Below, in pieces: positions 1-9,047 of a stretch of DNA of 64,000 nt; within the stretch, counting starts at the first letter, position 1; each line of letters begins with the position of its first letter. Source of the DNA: Rhodobacteraceae bacterium Alg231-30. GTDB lineage: Bacteria > Pseudomonadota > Alphaproteobacteria > Rhodobacterales > Rhodobacteraceae. Position numbers and translations under genes: made by a program. Where the stretch lies: assembly GCA_900143615.1 (NCBI GenBank), contig FREU01000001.1, positions 582,767 to 646,766 on the forward strand. The letters run 5' to 3'. The notes under the pieces were generated by a model. It saw nothing but the letters and a program-made list of their open reading frames with translations. It was not told where the DNA came from and searched no databases.

Positions 1-1
1 G

Positions 2-313
2 TTGGCATCTGGTGCGCGGTGGGCATTGATGCATGAGTTGCGCGACGAGGAAGAACCGCCCCTTGAGGCGCTGTTGGCAAAGCTGTCCCCTGTCGATTTG
101 GTGTTGGTGGAAGGTTATAAACGCGACAGCCATCCCAAAGTGGAAGCGCATCGCGCGGAAACGGGTAATCCGTTGATCGCTCCAAATGACGCCACCGTCC
201 GCGCGATTGCATCGGACGTGCCTTTGGACAGTGATCGGGTGGTGTTTGATTTAAACGATACTGTCGCGATTGCCGATTTTGTGTTGGACGAAGTGGGGTT
301 GAAGAATGTCTGA
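2..313 (+). CDS. mobB: Molybdopterin-guanine dinucleotide biosynthesis protein MobB, C-terminal part
   Basis: This reading frame is open from the left edge, so the N-terminal part with the P-loop is missing. The visible 103 residues contain the typical MobB stretch LVEGYKRDSHPKVEAHR followed by a short C-terminal domain with IAPND and a DTVAIADFV helix. MobB is a GTP-binding partner of MobA in attaching GMP to molybdopterin in the cytoplasm. The stop codon overlaps the moeA start by 8 bases, so the two are translationally coupled molybdenum-cofactor genes. Confidence 0.88.
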   Translation: MASGARWALMHELRDEEEPPLEALLAKLSPVDLVLVEGYKRDSHPKVEAHRAETGNPLIAPNDATVRAIASDVPLDSDRVVFDLNDTVAIADFVLDEVGLKNV

Positions 314-1571
314 AGCCTTGACGCCACCACCGCTGAAAAACGACTGCTTTGCGTTGCCACCGGGGACGCATTGGACGCCAGTGGGGGACGCATTTGAAAG
401 CCTGCGCACACGGTTGGGACCTGTGGTGGACTGCGAAACTGTGCCGTTGAGTGAGGCCTTGGGGCGTGTGTTGGCGCAGGATTTGAATGCCAATCGCTCA
501 AACCCGCCACAGCCCAACAGCGCGGTGGATGGCTACGGTTTGCGCCACGCAGATCTGGTGGACGGGCCGCAAGTGTTGCCGTTGATGGACGGACGTTCGG
601 CGGCAGGCGTTCCGTTTGAAGGTGCACTGGGCGCGGGGCATGCTATTCGCATTTTGACAGGGGCGACGTTGCCGGACGGTGTCGATACGGTCATCTTGCA
701 AGAGGATGTCAGCGCGAGTGATCAGGAAATCGCGTTTCATGGCCCTCTAAAGCGGGGTGCCAATACGCGTAAAGCGGGGGAAGATGTTGCGGCGGGCGAT
801 GTGATCTTGCCAGCCGGGCGGCGGATAACGCCTGCGGATATGGCTTTGATGGCCGCGACGGGACTGGGGGAAGTCTCCGTGCGTAAGAAATTGCGGGTCG
901 GGGTGCTCTCTACAGGAGACGAGTTGGCCGAGGCGGGCGCTGTGGCGCGGGAGGATCAGATATTTGATGCCAATCGCCCGATGTTGCTGGCGATGCTGCA
1001 ACGGTTTGGATTTGAGGCTCATGATTTGGGGCGCGCGCCGGATGATCGGCCTGCGCTGCGTGGCATGCTGGATGCTGCGTCTGCGCGGGTGGATGTCATT
1101 TTGACCTCTGGGGGTGCCTCGGCGGGCGATGAAGATCATATGTCTGCGCTGCTCAATGAAAGCGGCGCAATGGCGATGTGGCGATTGGCGATCAAGCCCG
1201 GGCGTCCGTTGGCCTTGGGGATCTGGCAGGGGACACCGGTGTTTGGTTTGCCCGGAAATCCTGTGGCTGCAATGGTTTGTGCATTGGTTTTCGCGCGCCC
1301 AGCGATGGGTTTGATGGCGGGGGAAGGTTGGAAATTGCCTGAGCCGCTGATGCTGCCTGCGGCTTTTGCGAAGTCTAAAAAGGCAGGGCGACGCGAATAT
1401 CAGCGTGCGCGCATTCGAGGCGGACAGGTTGAGGTATTCAAGTCAGAAGGCTCGGGGCGCATTAGTGGATTGAGTTGGGCGGAAGGCTTGGTCGAGTTAC
1501 CCGATGAGGCTTGTGACGTCACCCAAGGCACGCCAGTGGCGTTTTATCCGTTTAGCGCCTTTGGTTTGTGA
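306..1571 (+). CDS. moeA: Molybdopterin molybdenumtransferase MoeA
   Basis: The 421-residue protein has the normal MoeA length. It shows the MoCF domain motifs LSTGDEL near residue 202, SGGASAGDEDH near 268 and GLPGNPVAAMV near 312. MoeA inserts molybdate into adenylylated molybdopterin to give the active cofactor. It overlaps mobB upstream by 8 bases. The downstream neighbour is convergent, with only 14 bases between the two stop codons and no clear terminator between them. Confidence 0.95.
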   Translation: MSEALTPPPLKNDCFALPPGTHWTPVGDAFESLRTRLGPVVDCETVPLSEALGRVLAQDLNANRSNPPQPNSAVDGYGLRHADLVDGPQVLPLMDGRSAAGVPFEGALGAGHAIRILTGATLPDGVDTVILQEDVSASDQEIAFHGPLKRGANTRKAGEDVAAGDVILPAGRRITPADMALMAATGLGEVSVRKKLRVGVLSTGDELAEAGAVAREDQIFDANRPMLLAMLQRFGFEAHDLGRAPDDRPALRGMLDAASARVDVILTSGGASAGDEDHMSALLNESGAMAMWRLAIKPGRPLALGIWQGTPVFGLPGNPVAAMVCALVFARPAMGLMAGEGWKLPEPLMLPAAFAKSKKAGRREYQRARIRGGQVEVFKSEGSGRISGLSWAEGLVELPDEACDVTQGTPVAFYPFSAFGL

Positions 1572-1585
1572 CCTCGGTCGATAAG

Positions 1586-2608
1586 TCAGTCAAAAGTCCC
1601 CGCAACGCGACCCAGCAACATAAAGGCGCGCGCGGTGCGGGTTTCTGACAAAGCCGCAATTTCAGCGTCTGAGGCGGTTTCTTCAAACTCGACAAAGCTC
1701 TTGTCAAAACGACGCAAAAAATGATGCGCAGCGTCGCGAAAAATCGGGTCTTGCTTCATGCGGCCGGCGGTTAGCGCCAAAGAGCTACGGTCTCGAATGC
1801 CGCCCAGAGCGGCAATGGCACGGCCCCGCTCACCCGCTGCAAAGCTGCGCCAGATATCAGGGTGCACCATATCAGGGCGCAGATCATCCATGTAGATACC
1901 ATCTTGGCTGAGCAGGGTTAGAATGTCCTGACTCGCCTGAATAAGATGCGCGGATTGCCGATCCTTGAGCGCTTTGCGCAAGGCTGCAAACCCTTCTTTG
2001 TCCTCGGTGTTTTCGGGGAAGTTGAGCGCTGACAAAAAGTCATCACGCGAAAGAGGCGGTGAAAGCTCTTCGCTTGGAGTGCCCAATGCAAGCAGACCTT
2101 GGTCTTCGCCATTGTTGGCTGCCGGAGCAGGCTCGGCGGGCTTGCGGATAGCGGTGTCTCGATCACGGGTGGTTGAGAACGTTGCTAGGGCTGTCTCGGT
2201 TTTGCGTGTGGCAGCGGCGATCTCATCCAGTCTACGGGAGACTGACGGTTCGACCGACATGCGGGTTTGTGCGCCTTGGGATTGCGCAACATAAGTGCGT
2301 CGCATCGCGTCTATGGTGGCCTGCAAGCGCGCACTTTCTTCGCGCATGATCCGCGAAGAACGGGCAGCGGTGGCCGCCACCCAGATCATACCAACAGGCA
2401 TAAACACGGCCATCATGGTCATCAGAAAGCGAAGGTTGTCCGTCCCTTTAGAAACCTCGGGAGCAAGCACTAGAAAGAACAACACTGTGCCAGCCAGCCA
2501 AACAAAACTAAGGGCCACGGCAATCACTTCGATTGCCGTCACCTTGGCCGCTTGCGGTTTCTCATAAAGACCCAACGGGGTGGAATTGCCTTCGTTTTCG
2601 TCTGCCAT
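1586..2608 (-). CDS. Conserved membrane protein of unknown function
   Basis: I do not recognise a named family. The protein begins with a short polar stretch, then two hydrophobic segments at about residues 26-50 and 64-82, then a coiled-coil-like helix (REESARLQATIDAMRR) and a long soluble, probably cytoplasmic, C-terminal region. I chose the ATG at 2608 because GGAA precedes it by a few bases; an in-frame GTG at 2617 would add three residues. It is transcribed towards moeA and lies just downstream of greA on the same strand. Confidence 0.7.
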   Translation of the reverse strand: MADENEGNSTPLGLYEKPQAAKVTAIEVIAVALSFVWLAGTVLFFLVLAPEVSKGTDNLRFLMTMMAVFMPVGMIWVAATAARSSRIMREESARLQATIDAMRRTYVAQSQGAQTRMSVEPSVSRRLDEIAAATRKTETALATFSTTRDRDTAIRKPAEPAPAANNGEDQGLLALGTPSEELSPPLSRDDFLSALNFPENTEDKEGFAALRKALKDRQSAHLIQASQDILTLLSQDGIYMDDLRPDMVHPDIWRSFAAGERGRAIAALGGIRDRSSLALTAGRMKQDPIFRDAAHHFLRRFDKSFVEFEETASDAEIAALSETRTARAFMLLGRVAGTFD

Positions 2609-2652
2609 GCGTTCCACACTTGTTGATTGAGACCTGCCTACTTGATTGCCCG

Positions 2653-3123
2653 CTACTTGAAGGCGATTTCAAGCACTTCGTAGCTGCGAACACCGCCTGG
2701 GGTGCGCACTTCGACACTATCGCCTTCATCTTTGCCAATCAGCGCCCGCGCAATAGGCGATTTGATGTTAAGCAAACCTGCTTCGACATTGGCCTGGTGT
2801 TCGCCCACAATCTGCCAGGTTTTCTCTTCGTCGGTGTCTTCGTCCACCAGCGTCACAGTGGCGCCAAACTTGATGGCACCGGAGAGCGTTGTTGGGTCAA
2901 TCACATCGGCAAGGCCAATGGCACCCTCGAGTTCCTTGATACGGCCTTCGATGAAACCCTGTTTTTCACGCGCCGAGTGATATTCGGCATTTTCTTTCAG
3001 GTCGCCAAGTTCGCGTGCGGTGGCGATGGCCTCGATGATGGCCGGACGCTCTACCGTTTTGAGCTGTTTCAATTCTGTTTCAAGCGCCAGATATCCGGCG
3101 CGGGTCATTGGTAGCTTTTCCAT
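2653..3123 (-). CDS. greA: Transcription elongation factor GreA
   Basis: The 156-residue product starting at MEKLPMT has the canonical GreA length and order: an N-terminal coiled coil with ATARELGDLKENAEYHSAREKQ, then the C-terminal FKBP-like domain ending GGVRSYEVLEI. GreA enters the RNA polymerase secondary channel and stimulates cleavage of backtracked transcripts. A longer in-frame start at 3156 exists, but family length favours 3123. The gene diverges from the ETF-ubiquinone oxidoreductase gene across a gap of about 250 bases, which should hold both promoters. I could not pick out convincing -35 and -10 boxes there. Confidence 0.95.
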   Translation of the reverse strand: MEKLPMTRAGYLALETELKQLKTVERPAIIEAIATARELGDLKENAEYHSAREKQGFIEGRIKELEGAIGLADVIDPTTLSGAIKFGATVTLVDEDTDEEKTWQIVGEHQANVEAGLLNIKSPIARALIGKDEGDSVEVRTPGGVRSYEVLEIAFK

Positions 3124-3372
3124 GGGTATTGTCCCGTCGGTCTTTGCCGCCCTCATGCGAAGGCGACATACGTTTTGTCCATTCGTTGCAAGAGTGCCCC
3201 GAGGGTTCTGTCAAAAGCAAGTACGTAGAAGATTTGCAAGCTTTAATATGTGGTTTGTCCGCGCAGATTGCACATTTGGGCGAATTGTCGTCGGGTTCCG
3301 ATTGACGCAATGTTGCATGTCGCGCTAGCAGAAAAGCAAGAAATTTACGCACGGATCCGGGAAGGGAAGCAG

Positions 3373-5022
3373 ATGTCGGAAATTGAACGCGAAGCGATGG
3401 AGTATGACGTTGTCATCGTGGGTGCTGGCCCTGCCGGTTTGAGCGCTGCCATTCGTTTGAAACAGCTGGACGCTGATCTGAACGTTGTGGTTCTGGAAAA
3501 AGGCTCGGAAGTGGGCGCGCATATCCTGTCTGGTGCGGTGCTTGATCCCTGCGGTCTGGATGCGCTGATCCCTGATTGGAAAGAAAAGGGTGCGCCGCTC
3601 AACACGCCTGTGAAGGAAGACAAGTTTTACATGCTGGGTGAGGCCGGTGGAATTCGCATTCCGAATTTTCCGATGCCCCCGCTTATGAACAACCATGGCA
3701 AATATATTGTCTCGATGGGCAATGTCTGCCGCTGGATGGCAGAGCAGGCCGAAGAGCTGGGTGTTGAAATTTTCCCCGGCATGGCGTGTTCCGAACTGGT
3801 TTACGGCGAGAACGGTGAAGTCAAAGGCGTGGTGGCCGGTGTCTTTGGTTTGGAAGAAGACGGAACCTATGGCCCTAACACAGAGCCGGGCATGGAGTTG
3901 CATGGCAAATATGTGTTCTTGTCTGAGGGCGTGCGCGGGTCACTGGCCAAAGAGGTGATTGCCAAATACGATCTGTCCGCCGGAAAAGAGCCTCAGAAAT
4001 TTGGCCTTGGCATGAAGGAAATCTGGGAAATTGATCCCGCCAAGCACAAAGAGGGTTCTGTCACGCACACGATGGGTTGGCCCTTGGGCAGCAAAGCGGG
4101 CGGCGGATCGTTCATCTATCACCTTGAAAATAATCAGGTCTATGTCGGGTTTGTGGTTCACTTGAACTATAAGAACCCGCATGTATTCCCTTACATGGAA
4201 TTTCAGCAGTTCAAGCATCACCCGATGGTCGCCGAACTACTGGAAGGCGGAAAGCGTGTCGCTTATGGCGCACGCGCAATTAGCGAAGGCGGCTATCAGT
4301 CGATGCCTAAGATGGTTGCGCCAGGTGTCGCGCTGTTGGGCTGCTCGGTCGGTATGGTCAATGTACCGCGCATCAAGGGCAACCATAACGCAATGCTGTC
4401 AGGCAAGGCTGCTGCAGAAGCCGCATTTGGGGCTATCAAAGCTGAGCGCAGCGGCGATGAGCTGAGCGCCTATGAGAACGAAGTCCGTACCGGCGCGATT
4501 GGCAAAGACCTGAAAAAAGTGCGCAACGTCAAACCGATGTGGTCAAAATGGGGTATGTTGCCAAGCCTTGCGTTGGGTGGGTTGGACATGTGGACCAACA
4601 CCGCCGGTTTCTCGCTATTCGGCACATTGGGGCACGGCAAAACCGACGCGGCGGCCACCGAAGACGCCAGCAAACATAAGCCGATTGATTATCCAAAACC
4701 CGATGGCAAGTTGAGCTTTGATCGATTGACCAATGTCAGCTTTGCGATGACCAACCATGAAGAAAGTCAGCCGTGCCACTTGCAACTGGCCGATCCCGAT
4801 CTGCCAATCAATGTAAACCTGCCCAAATATGCCGAGCCGGCACAGCGCTATTGCCCGGCAGGCGTTTATGAGGTGGTCGAGGAAGAAGGCAAAGACGCCC
4901 GTTTCGTGGTCAACTTCCAGAACTGCGTCCATTGCAAAACTTGCGACATCAAAGATCCAAGCCAGAACATCAATTGGGTGACGCCTCAGGGTGGCGACGG
5001 GCCGAACTACCCGAACATGTGA
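3373..5022 (+). CDS. Electron transfer flavoprotein-ubiquinone oxidoreductase
   Basis: The 549-residue protein has an N-terminal FAD-binding motif (VVIVGAGPAGLSAA, about residues 13-26) and a C-terminal 4Fe-4S cluster site with cysteines near 494, 518, 521 and 524 (NCVHCKTCDIKDP). It passes electrons from reduced electron transfer flavoprotein, loaded by acyl-CoA and related dehydrogenases, to ubiquinone at the inner membrane. I chose the ATG at 3373 because GGGAAGCAG lies just upstream and the length fits the family; the frame is open further upstream. It is followed by a GC hairpin and the TPR gene. Confidence 0.95.
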   Translation: MSEIEREAMEYDVVIVGAGPAGLSAAIRLKQLDADLNVVVLEKGSEVGAHILSGAVLDPCGLDALIPDWKEKGAPLNTPVKEDKFYMLGEAGGIRIPNFPMPPLMNNHGKYIVSMGNVCRWMAEQAEELGVEIFPGMACSELVYGENGEVKGVVAGVFGLEEDGTYGPNTEPGMELHGKYVFLSEGVRGSLAKEVIAKYDLSAGKEPQKFGLGMKEIWEIDPAKHKEGSVTHTMGWPLGSKAGGGSFIYHLENNQVYVGFVVHLNYKNPHVFPYMEFQQFKHHPMVAELLEGGKRVAYGARAISEGGYQSMPKMVAPGVALLGCSVGMVNVPRIKGNHNAMLSGKAAAEAAFGAIKAERSGDELSAYENEVRTGAIGKDLKKVRNVKPMWSKWGMLPSLALGGLDMWTNTAGFSLFGTLGHGKTDAAATEDASKHKPIDYPKPDGKLSFDRLTNVSFAMTNHEESQPCHLQLADPDLPINVNLPKYAEPAQRYCPAGVYEVVEEEGKDARFVVNFQNCVHCKTCDIKDPSQNINWVTPQGGDGPNYPNM

Positions 5023-5051
5023 TCGCGACTAGCGCAGATTTGAGCAAAAAC

Positions 5052-5077
5052 ATGGGGCGGCCAGTGGGTCGCCCCAT
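5052..5077 (+). terminator. Possible terminator hairpin after the ETF-QO gene
   Basis: An 8-bp perfect stem, ATGGGGCG paired with CGCCCCAT, encloses a 10-base loop starting 29 bases after the stop codon. No T-run follows directly; a run of eight T occurs about 25 bases later (near 5103-5110). This is consistent with transcript end formation but is not a textbook Rho-independent terminator. Confidence 0.45.
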
Positions 5078-5135
5078 TGCGTGTCCGTGGCGGGACCTTT
5101 AGGTTTTTTTTGAGATTTGCACAGAGGAGCCTCGC

Positions 5136-6845
5136 GTGGCCACTTCCCTAATTCGTACTGTGACGCTGAGTTTACTATTGGCGGCAACGGCCCAAAGCGG
5201 TCTAGCACAAGGCCTTGCAGGGCCTTATTTAGCTGCCCGCCAAGCAAACTATGCCAGCGATTATGCAGAGGCTGCGCGCTACTATAGTGAAGCCTTGACG
5301 CGGGATCCATCTAATCCCGCGCTTCTGGAAAACGCCGTGCTGGCCTATCTGTCACTGGGCGAAGTCGCCCGCGCCATGCCTGTTGCGCGTAAAATGCAGG
5401 CAGAAGGCCTTACAAGCCAGCTAGGACAAATGGTCACGACCGCCGGGCTGATTGAGGACGGCAATTACGATGAGCTACTAGAGCGACTGGAGGCTGGCGA
5501 AGGTGCTGGTCCTTTGGTGGATGGGCTGATGGGGGCTTGGGCTCATATTGGGCGTGGGGCGATGTCTGAAGCTCTTGCCGCTTTTGATGCGGTGTCCGCA
5601 GAACCGGGTCTTGGTGGGTTTGCTGCCTATCACAAGGCACTCGCGCTGGCTTCGGTGGGCGATTTCGAGGGTGCGCAAGAAATTTATGCTGATGGAGCCA
5701 ACAACGGGATCCATTTGACCCGACGCGGCGTGATGGCTGAGGTCGAAGTTCTCAGTCAATTGGATAAGGGTGACGAAGCTATCGCGCGCATAGACAGCGT
5801 TTTTGGCGCCGAGCTTGATCCTGCATTGAGCGCGATGCGCGATCAGCTTGAGGCAGGAGAGCGACTGCCGTTTACGCATGTTTCAAATGCCGCCGATGGT
5901 ATTGCCGAGGTTTACTACACAATTGGTAGTGCGCTGCAGAGCGAAGCCAATGCTGATTATACGCTGCTCTACTCCCGCATTGCCGTGTATCTACGCCCTG
6001 ATCACACTGACGCTTTGTTGCAGTCCGCAGAGCTTCTCGAAATGCTTGGGCGGTTTGAATTGGCGTCCAAAACCTATGAACGGGTGCCAGCCGATCACCC
6101 AGAGTTTCACGCCGCCGAAATGGGCCGCGCAGAAGCTCTTCGGGAAAGTGGTAAAGTCGAGGCTGCAATAGAGGTGATGCAGCATTTGGCGCGTAGTCAT
6201 TCACAATTGCCTCTGGTCCACACGTCGCTGGGCGACTTGATGCGACAGGAGAATGATTTTGACGCTGCAATAGAGGCTTATGACACCGCGTTGTCGTTGT
6301 TTGATGAGGAAGAACCACGTCAGTGGTTTATCTTCTATGCACGTGGCATCAGCCACGAAAGGCTTGGGAATTGGGAAAAGTCCGAGGCTGATTTTCGGCG
6401 TGCGCTTGAGCTTAATCCTGAACAGCCGCAGGTGTTGAATTACCTTGGCTATTCAATGGTTGAGAAAAAAGTCAATCTGGATGAAGCGTTAGATATGATT
6501 CAGCGGGCCGTCGATGCGCGCCCTGACAGCGGCTATATCGTTGATAGCCTTGGATGGGTTCTGTTCCGGCTTGGGCGCTATGAAGATGCTGTTGAGCATA
6601 TGGAGCGCGCGGCAGAGCTTATCCCTGTGGATCCAGTGGTCAACGATCACCTTGGAGATGTCTACTGGGCAGTCGGACGGACGCTTGAGGCACAATTCCA
6701 ATGGCGCCGCGCGCTGAGCTTTGTGGATATGGAAACCGAAGAAGAAGCAGACCCAGATCGTATCCGCCGCAAACTGGAAGTTGGGCTTGATGTGGTCTTG
6801 GAAGAAGAAGGATCGGACCCGTTGAGAATCGCTGATGGCGATTGA
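5136..6845 (+). CDS. Exported tetratricopeptide repeat protein
   Basis: The 569-residue protein starts at a GTG preceded by AGAGGAG. It has a Sec-type signal peptide (LIRTVTLSLLLAATAQSGLAQ, cleavage near residue 25), and nearly all of the mature part is TPR-like helix pairs. The clearest repeats are near residues 30-65 and 395-500 (for example WEKSEADFRRALELNPEQP). Such proteins are protein-interaction scaffolds in the periplasm or at the outer membrane; no catalytic motif is visible. Its last 11 bases overlap ispE, so the two are probably co-transcribed. Confidence 0.85.
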   Translation: MATSLIRTVTLSLLLAATAQSGLAQGLAGPYLAARQANYASDYAEAARYYSEALTRDPSNPALLENAVLAYLSLGEVARAMPVARKMQAEGLTSQLGQMVTTAGLIEDGNYDELLERLEAGEGAGPLVDGLMGAWAHIGRGAMSEALAAFDAVSAEPGLGGFAAYHKALALASVGDFEGAQEIYADGANNGIHLTRRGVMAEVEVLSQLDKGDEAIARIDSVFGAELDPALSAMRDQLEAGERLPFTHVSNAADGIAEVYYTIGSALQSEANADYTLLYSRIAVYLRPDHTDALLQSAELLEMLGRFELASKTYERVPADHPEFHAAEMGRAEALRESGKVEAAIEVMQHLARSHSQLPLVHTSLGDLMRQENDFDAAIEAYDTALSLFDEEEPRQWFIFYARGISHERLGNWEKSEADFRRALELNPEQPQVLNYLGYSMVEKKVNLDEALDMIQRAVDARPDSGYIVDSLGWVLFRLGRYEDAVEHMERAAELIPVDPVVNDHLGDVYWAVGRTLEAQFQWRRALSFVDMETEEEADPDRIRRKLEVGLDVVLEEEGSDPLRIADGD

Positions 6846-7668
6846 GGCTTTTGCGCCGGCCAAGATCAATCTGACACTGCATGTGACCGGCCAAAGGGAT
6901 GACGGGTATCACCTGCTGGACTCGCTGGTGATGTTTGTCGATGTGGGGGACCACCTGTGCGTTGAGCAGGCCGAGACCACATCCCTCACTGTGACAGGCC
7001 CCTTGGCGGCAGGCGTGCCGACGGATCGTCGCAACCTCGTGATACAGGCTGCAGAGATGATGGGTGTGAATGCCAAGATCACGCTCACCAAGTCTCTGCC
7101 TGCCGCAGCTGGCATCGGTGGTGGATCTTCTGATGCGGCGGCGACGGTACGCGCCTTAAAATCCCTCTATGGGGCTCCGGACCTCGAAATGGCGCAAGCT
7201 CTGGCCTTGGGGGCTGATGTTCCGGTGTGTTTGCACGGTGGCTGGAGCCGCATGCATGGGATTGGCGAACAGGTTCAAGACTTGGGCACTGGGCCGGATT
7301 GGCCGATGATTTTGATAAATCCCCGTGTTTCTGTGCCCACAGGCGCCGTCTTTCAGGCACTCCCTAGCAAAAATAATGCTGCAATGCCTGATGATTACCC
7401 GGATTGGCGCGATTGGCAGGCGGCAATTGGCTTTTTGGCGGCACAACGCAATGATCTAGAGGCACCGGCGGTGGCTTCTCAGCCTGTGATCGGTCAAGTC
7501 TTGCGGGAAGTTCAGCAAAGCTCTGGCTGTGCGCTTGCGCGCATGTCTGGTTCGGGCGCAACGTGTTTTGGCATTTTTCTGGATGTTGAGAAGCGGGATC
7601 AGGCGGTACAGACTATGCGGCAGGCGCACCCAGACTGGTGGATTGAGCCCACAAGAATCACCACCTAG
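6835..7668 (+). CDS. ispE: 4-diphosphocytidyl-2-C-methyl-D-erythritol kinase IspE
   Basis: The 277-residue GHMP-family kinase has the N-terminal AFAPAKINLTLHVTGQRDDGYH signature and the ATP-binding loop PAAAGIGGGSSDAAAT near residue 90. The C-terminal motif MSGSGATCFGIF is also present. IspE phosphorylates CDP-methylerythritol in the non-mevalonate isoprenoid route. It lies convergent to the polyprenyl diphosphate synthase gene, another isoprenoid gene, with a hairpin-rich repeat between the two stop codons. Confidence 0.95.
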   Translation: MAIEAFAPAKINLTLHVTGQRDDGYHLLDSLVMFVDVGDHLCVEQAETTSLTVTGPLAAGVPTDRRNLVIQAAEMMGVNAKITLTKSLPAAAGIGGGSSDAAATVRALKSLYGAPDLEMAQALALGADVPVCLHGGWSRMHGIGEQVQDLGTGPDWPMILINPRVSVPTGAVFQALPSKNNAAMPDDYPDWRDWQAAIGFLAAQRNDLEAPAVASQPVIGQVLREVQQSSGCALARMSGSGATCFGIFLDVEKRDQAVQTMRQAHPDWWIEPTRITT

Positions 7669-7687
7669 AAACTTGTGTCACCAAAGC

Positions 7688-7760
7688 TCTTTTTGGTGCT
7701 GAAAATACCGCGGGGGTGTGCCCCAAAGCGTGCTTTGGGGCGAGGGGGCTGGCCCCCTGA
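7688..7760. repeat. Hairpin-rich intergenic repeat, copy A
   Basis: The element begins CTTTTTGGTGC then GAAAATACC and continues into two GC hairpins. The first is CCCCAAAGC paired with GCTTTGGGG (7721-7740). The second is AGGGGG paired with CCCCCT (7743-7758). The same opening and two-hairpin plan recurs at 20882-20940 and 59066-59151. It fills the gap between convergent ispE and the prenyl synthase gene, where the hairpins could end both transcripts. Confidence 0.75.
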
Positions 7761-7765
7761 CCGTT

Positions 7766-8767
7766 TTAGGTTAAGCGCGCGACAACATAATCCGCGATGT
7801 CTGCCAACAGATCACGGATTTCATGTTGGGGCAGTGTGGCGATCGCGACTTTCGCTTTATCAGCCCATTCCAGCGCGTCTTGGCGGGTCGCGTCCAGCGT
7901 TTGGTATTTATCCATGATGGCCAAGGCTTGCTCGAGGTCACCTTCGACCTGTTTGCCTTTTTCGATGGTGCGCACCCAAAAGGCGCGTTCTTCATCTGTG
8001 GCTTGAGCCACGGCCTTGATCACCGGCAAAGTCAGTTTGCGTTCGCGGAAATCGTCGCCGACATTCTTACCAGTTTGTGCGGTGCTGCCTTGATAATCGA
8101 GCAAATCATCTGCGATTTGGAAGGCGATTCCCAGCGCATCCCCATAGTCATAGAGCGCTTTCACATGTTCTTCCTCGGCATCCGCGATGACGCCGCCAAC
8201 TTCGGTTGCCGCCGAGAACAGGGCGGCTGTTTTACCGCGCACCACCTGAAGGTAGATGCCTTCGTTTGTGGCCAGATCCGTCGCTGCGGTCAGCTGCAGC
8301 ACTTCACCTTCAGCAATCGTCGCCGAAGCGTTGGACAGAATTCGCAATACATCAAGTGAGCCGGTTTCCGTCATCAATTGAAAACTGCGCGAAAACAGAT
8401 AATCGCCGACCAGAACCGAGCTTTTGTTGTCCCACAACAGGTTTGCGGTGGGGCGCCCGCGGCGCTGAGCGCTTTCATCCACCACGTCATCATGCAGCAG
8501 AGTTGCGGTGTGAATAAATTCAACGGTGGCAGCCAGATGCACGTGATACGGGCCAGTATATCCGCACAGGCGCGCGGCCGCCAACGTCAGCATCGGGCGC
8601 AAGCGTTTCCCGCCTGCACCAACCAAATGTGCCGTCACTTCTGGAATACGCGGTGCATGCTCTGAGGCCATGCGATCACGGATCAATGCATTGACCGCGT
8701 CCATGTCTGCGCTCAGCAGCGCATTTAGGGCTTCGTGGGGTTTTGTTGCCGCCGCATCAAGGCTCAT
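7766..8767 (-). CDS. All-trans polyprenyl (probably decaprenyl) diphosphate synthase
   Basis: The 333-residue protein has the first aspartate-rich motif DDVVD at residues 93-97 and the second, DDLLD, at 220-224, plus GGKRLRP near 52. It chain-elongates farnesyl or geranylgeranyl diphosphate with isopentenyl diphosphate to make the ubiquinone side chain. A ten-unit product is inferred from the group's ubiquinone-10, not from the sequence. I chose the start at 8767 because AGGAACTTGATA precedes MSLDAA; the frame is open 45 bases further. It diverges from the DUF2007 gene. Confidence 0.92.
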   Translation of the reverse strand: MSLDAAATKPHEALNALLSADMDAVNALIRDRMASEHAPRIPEVTAHLVGAGGKRLRPMLTLAAARLCGYTGPYHVHLAATVEFIHTATLLHDDVVDESAQRRGRPTANLLWDNKSSVLVGDYLFSRSFQLMTETGSLDVLRILSNASATIAEGEVLQLTAATDLATNEGIYLQVVRGKTAALFSAATEVGGVIADAEEEHVKALYDYGDALGIAFQIADDLLDYQGSTAQTGKNVGDDFRERKLTLPVIKAVAQATDEERAFWVRTIEKGKQVEGDLEQALAIMDKYQTLDATRQDALEWADKAKVAIATLPQHEIRDLLADIADYVVARLT

Positions 8768-8825
8768 TATCAAGTTCCTGTCAGAAGGCTCGACTTTCGG
8801 TCGTGCCTGCACTTACATCGCCAGT

Positions 8826-9047
8826 ATGAAAGAACTTTTGCGTAGCAACGACCCGACGATCATCGCCTTTGCTTCAGCCCTACTTCGGGGTGAGGGTATA
8901 GACTGCTTTGAAATGGACGTAAATATGAGCGTTCTTGAAGGCTCCATTGGCATATTGCCGCGCCGTTTGATGGTGCGCAGTGTTGACCTAAATAGCGCGG
9001 AACGCGTGATGCTGGACAATGAGATCGCGTTGGGCAGGCCCGCGTGA
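8826..9047 (+). CDS. DUF2007 family small protein
   Basis: The 73-residue protein starts MKELLRSNDPTIIAFASALL and contains the D-V/N-M-S then GSIGILPRRLMV pattern of the DUF2007 putative signal-transducing family. Biochemical function is unknown. Its stop overlaps the methyltransferase start as GTGA, so the two are translationally coupled. It diverges from the prenyl synthase gene across 58 bases. Confidence 0.8.
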   Translation: MKELLRSNDPTIIAFASALLRGEGIDCFEMDVNMSVLEGSIGILPRRLMVRSVDLNSAERVMLDNEIALGRPA

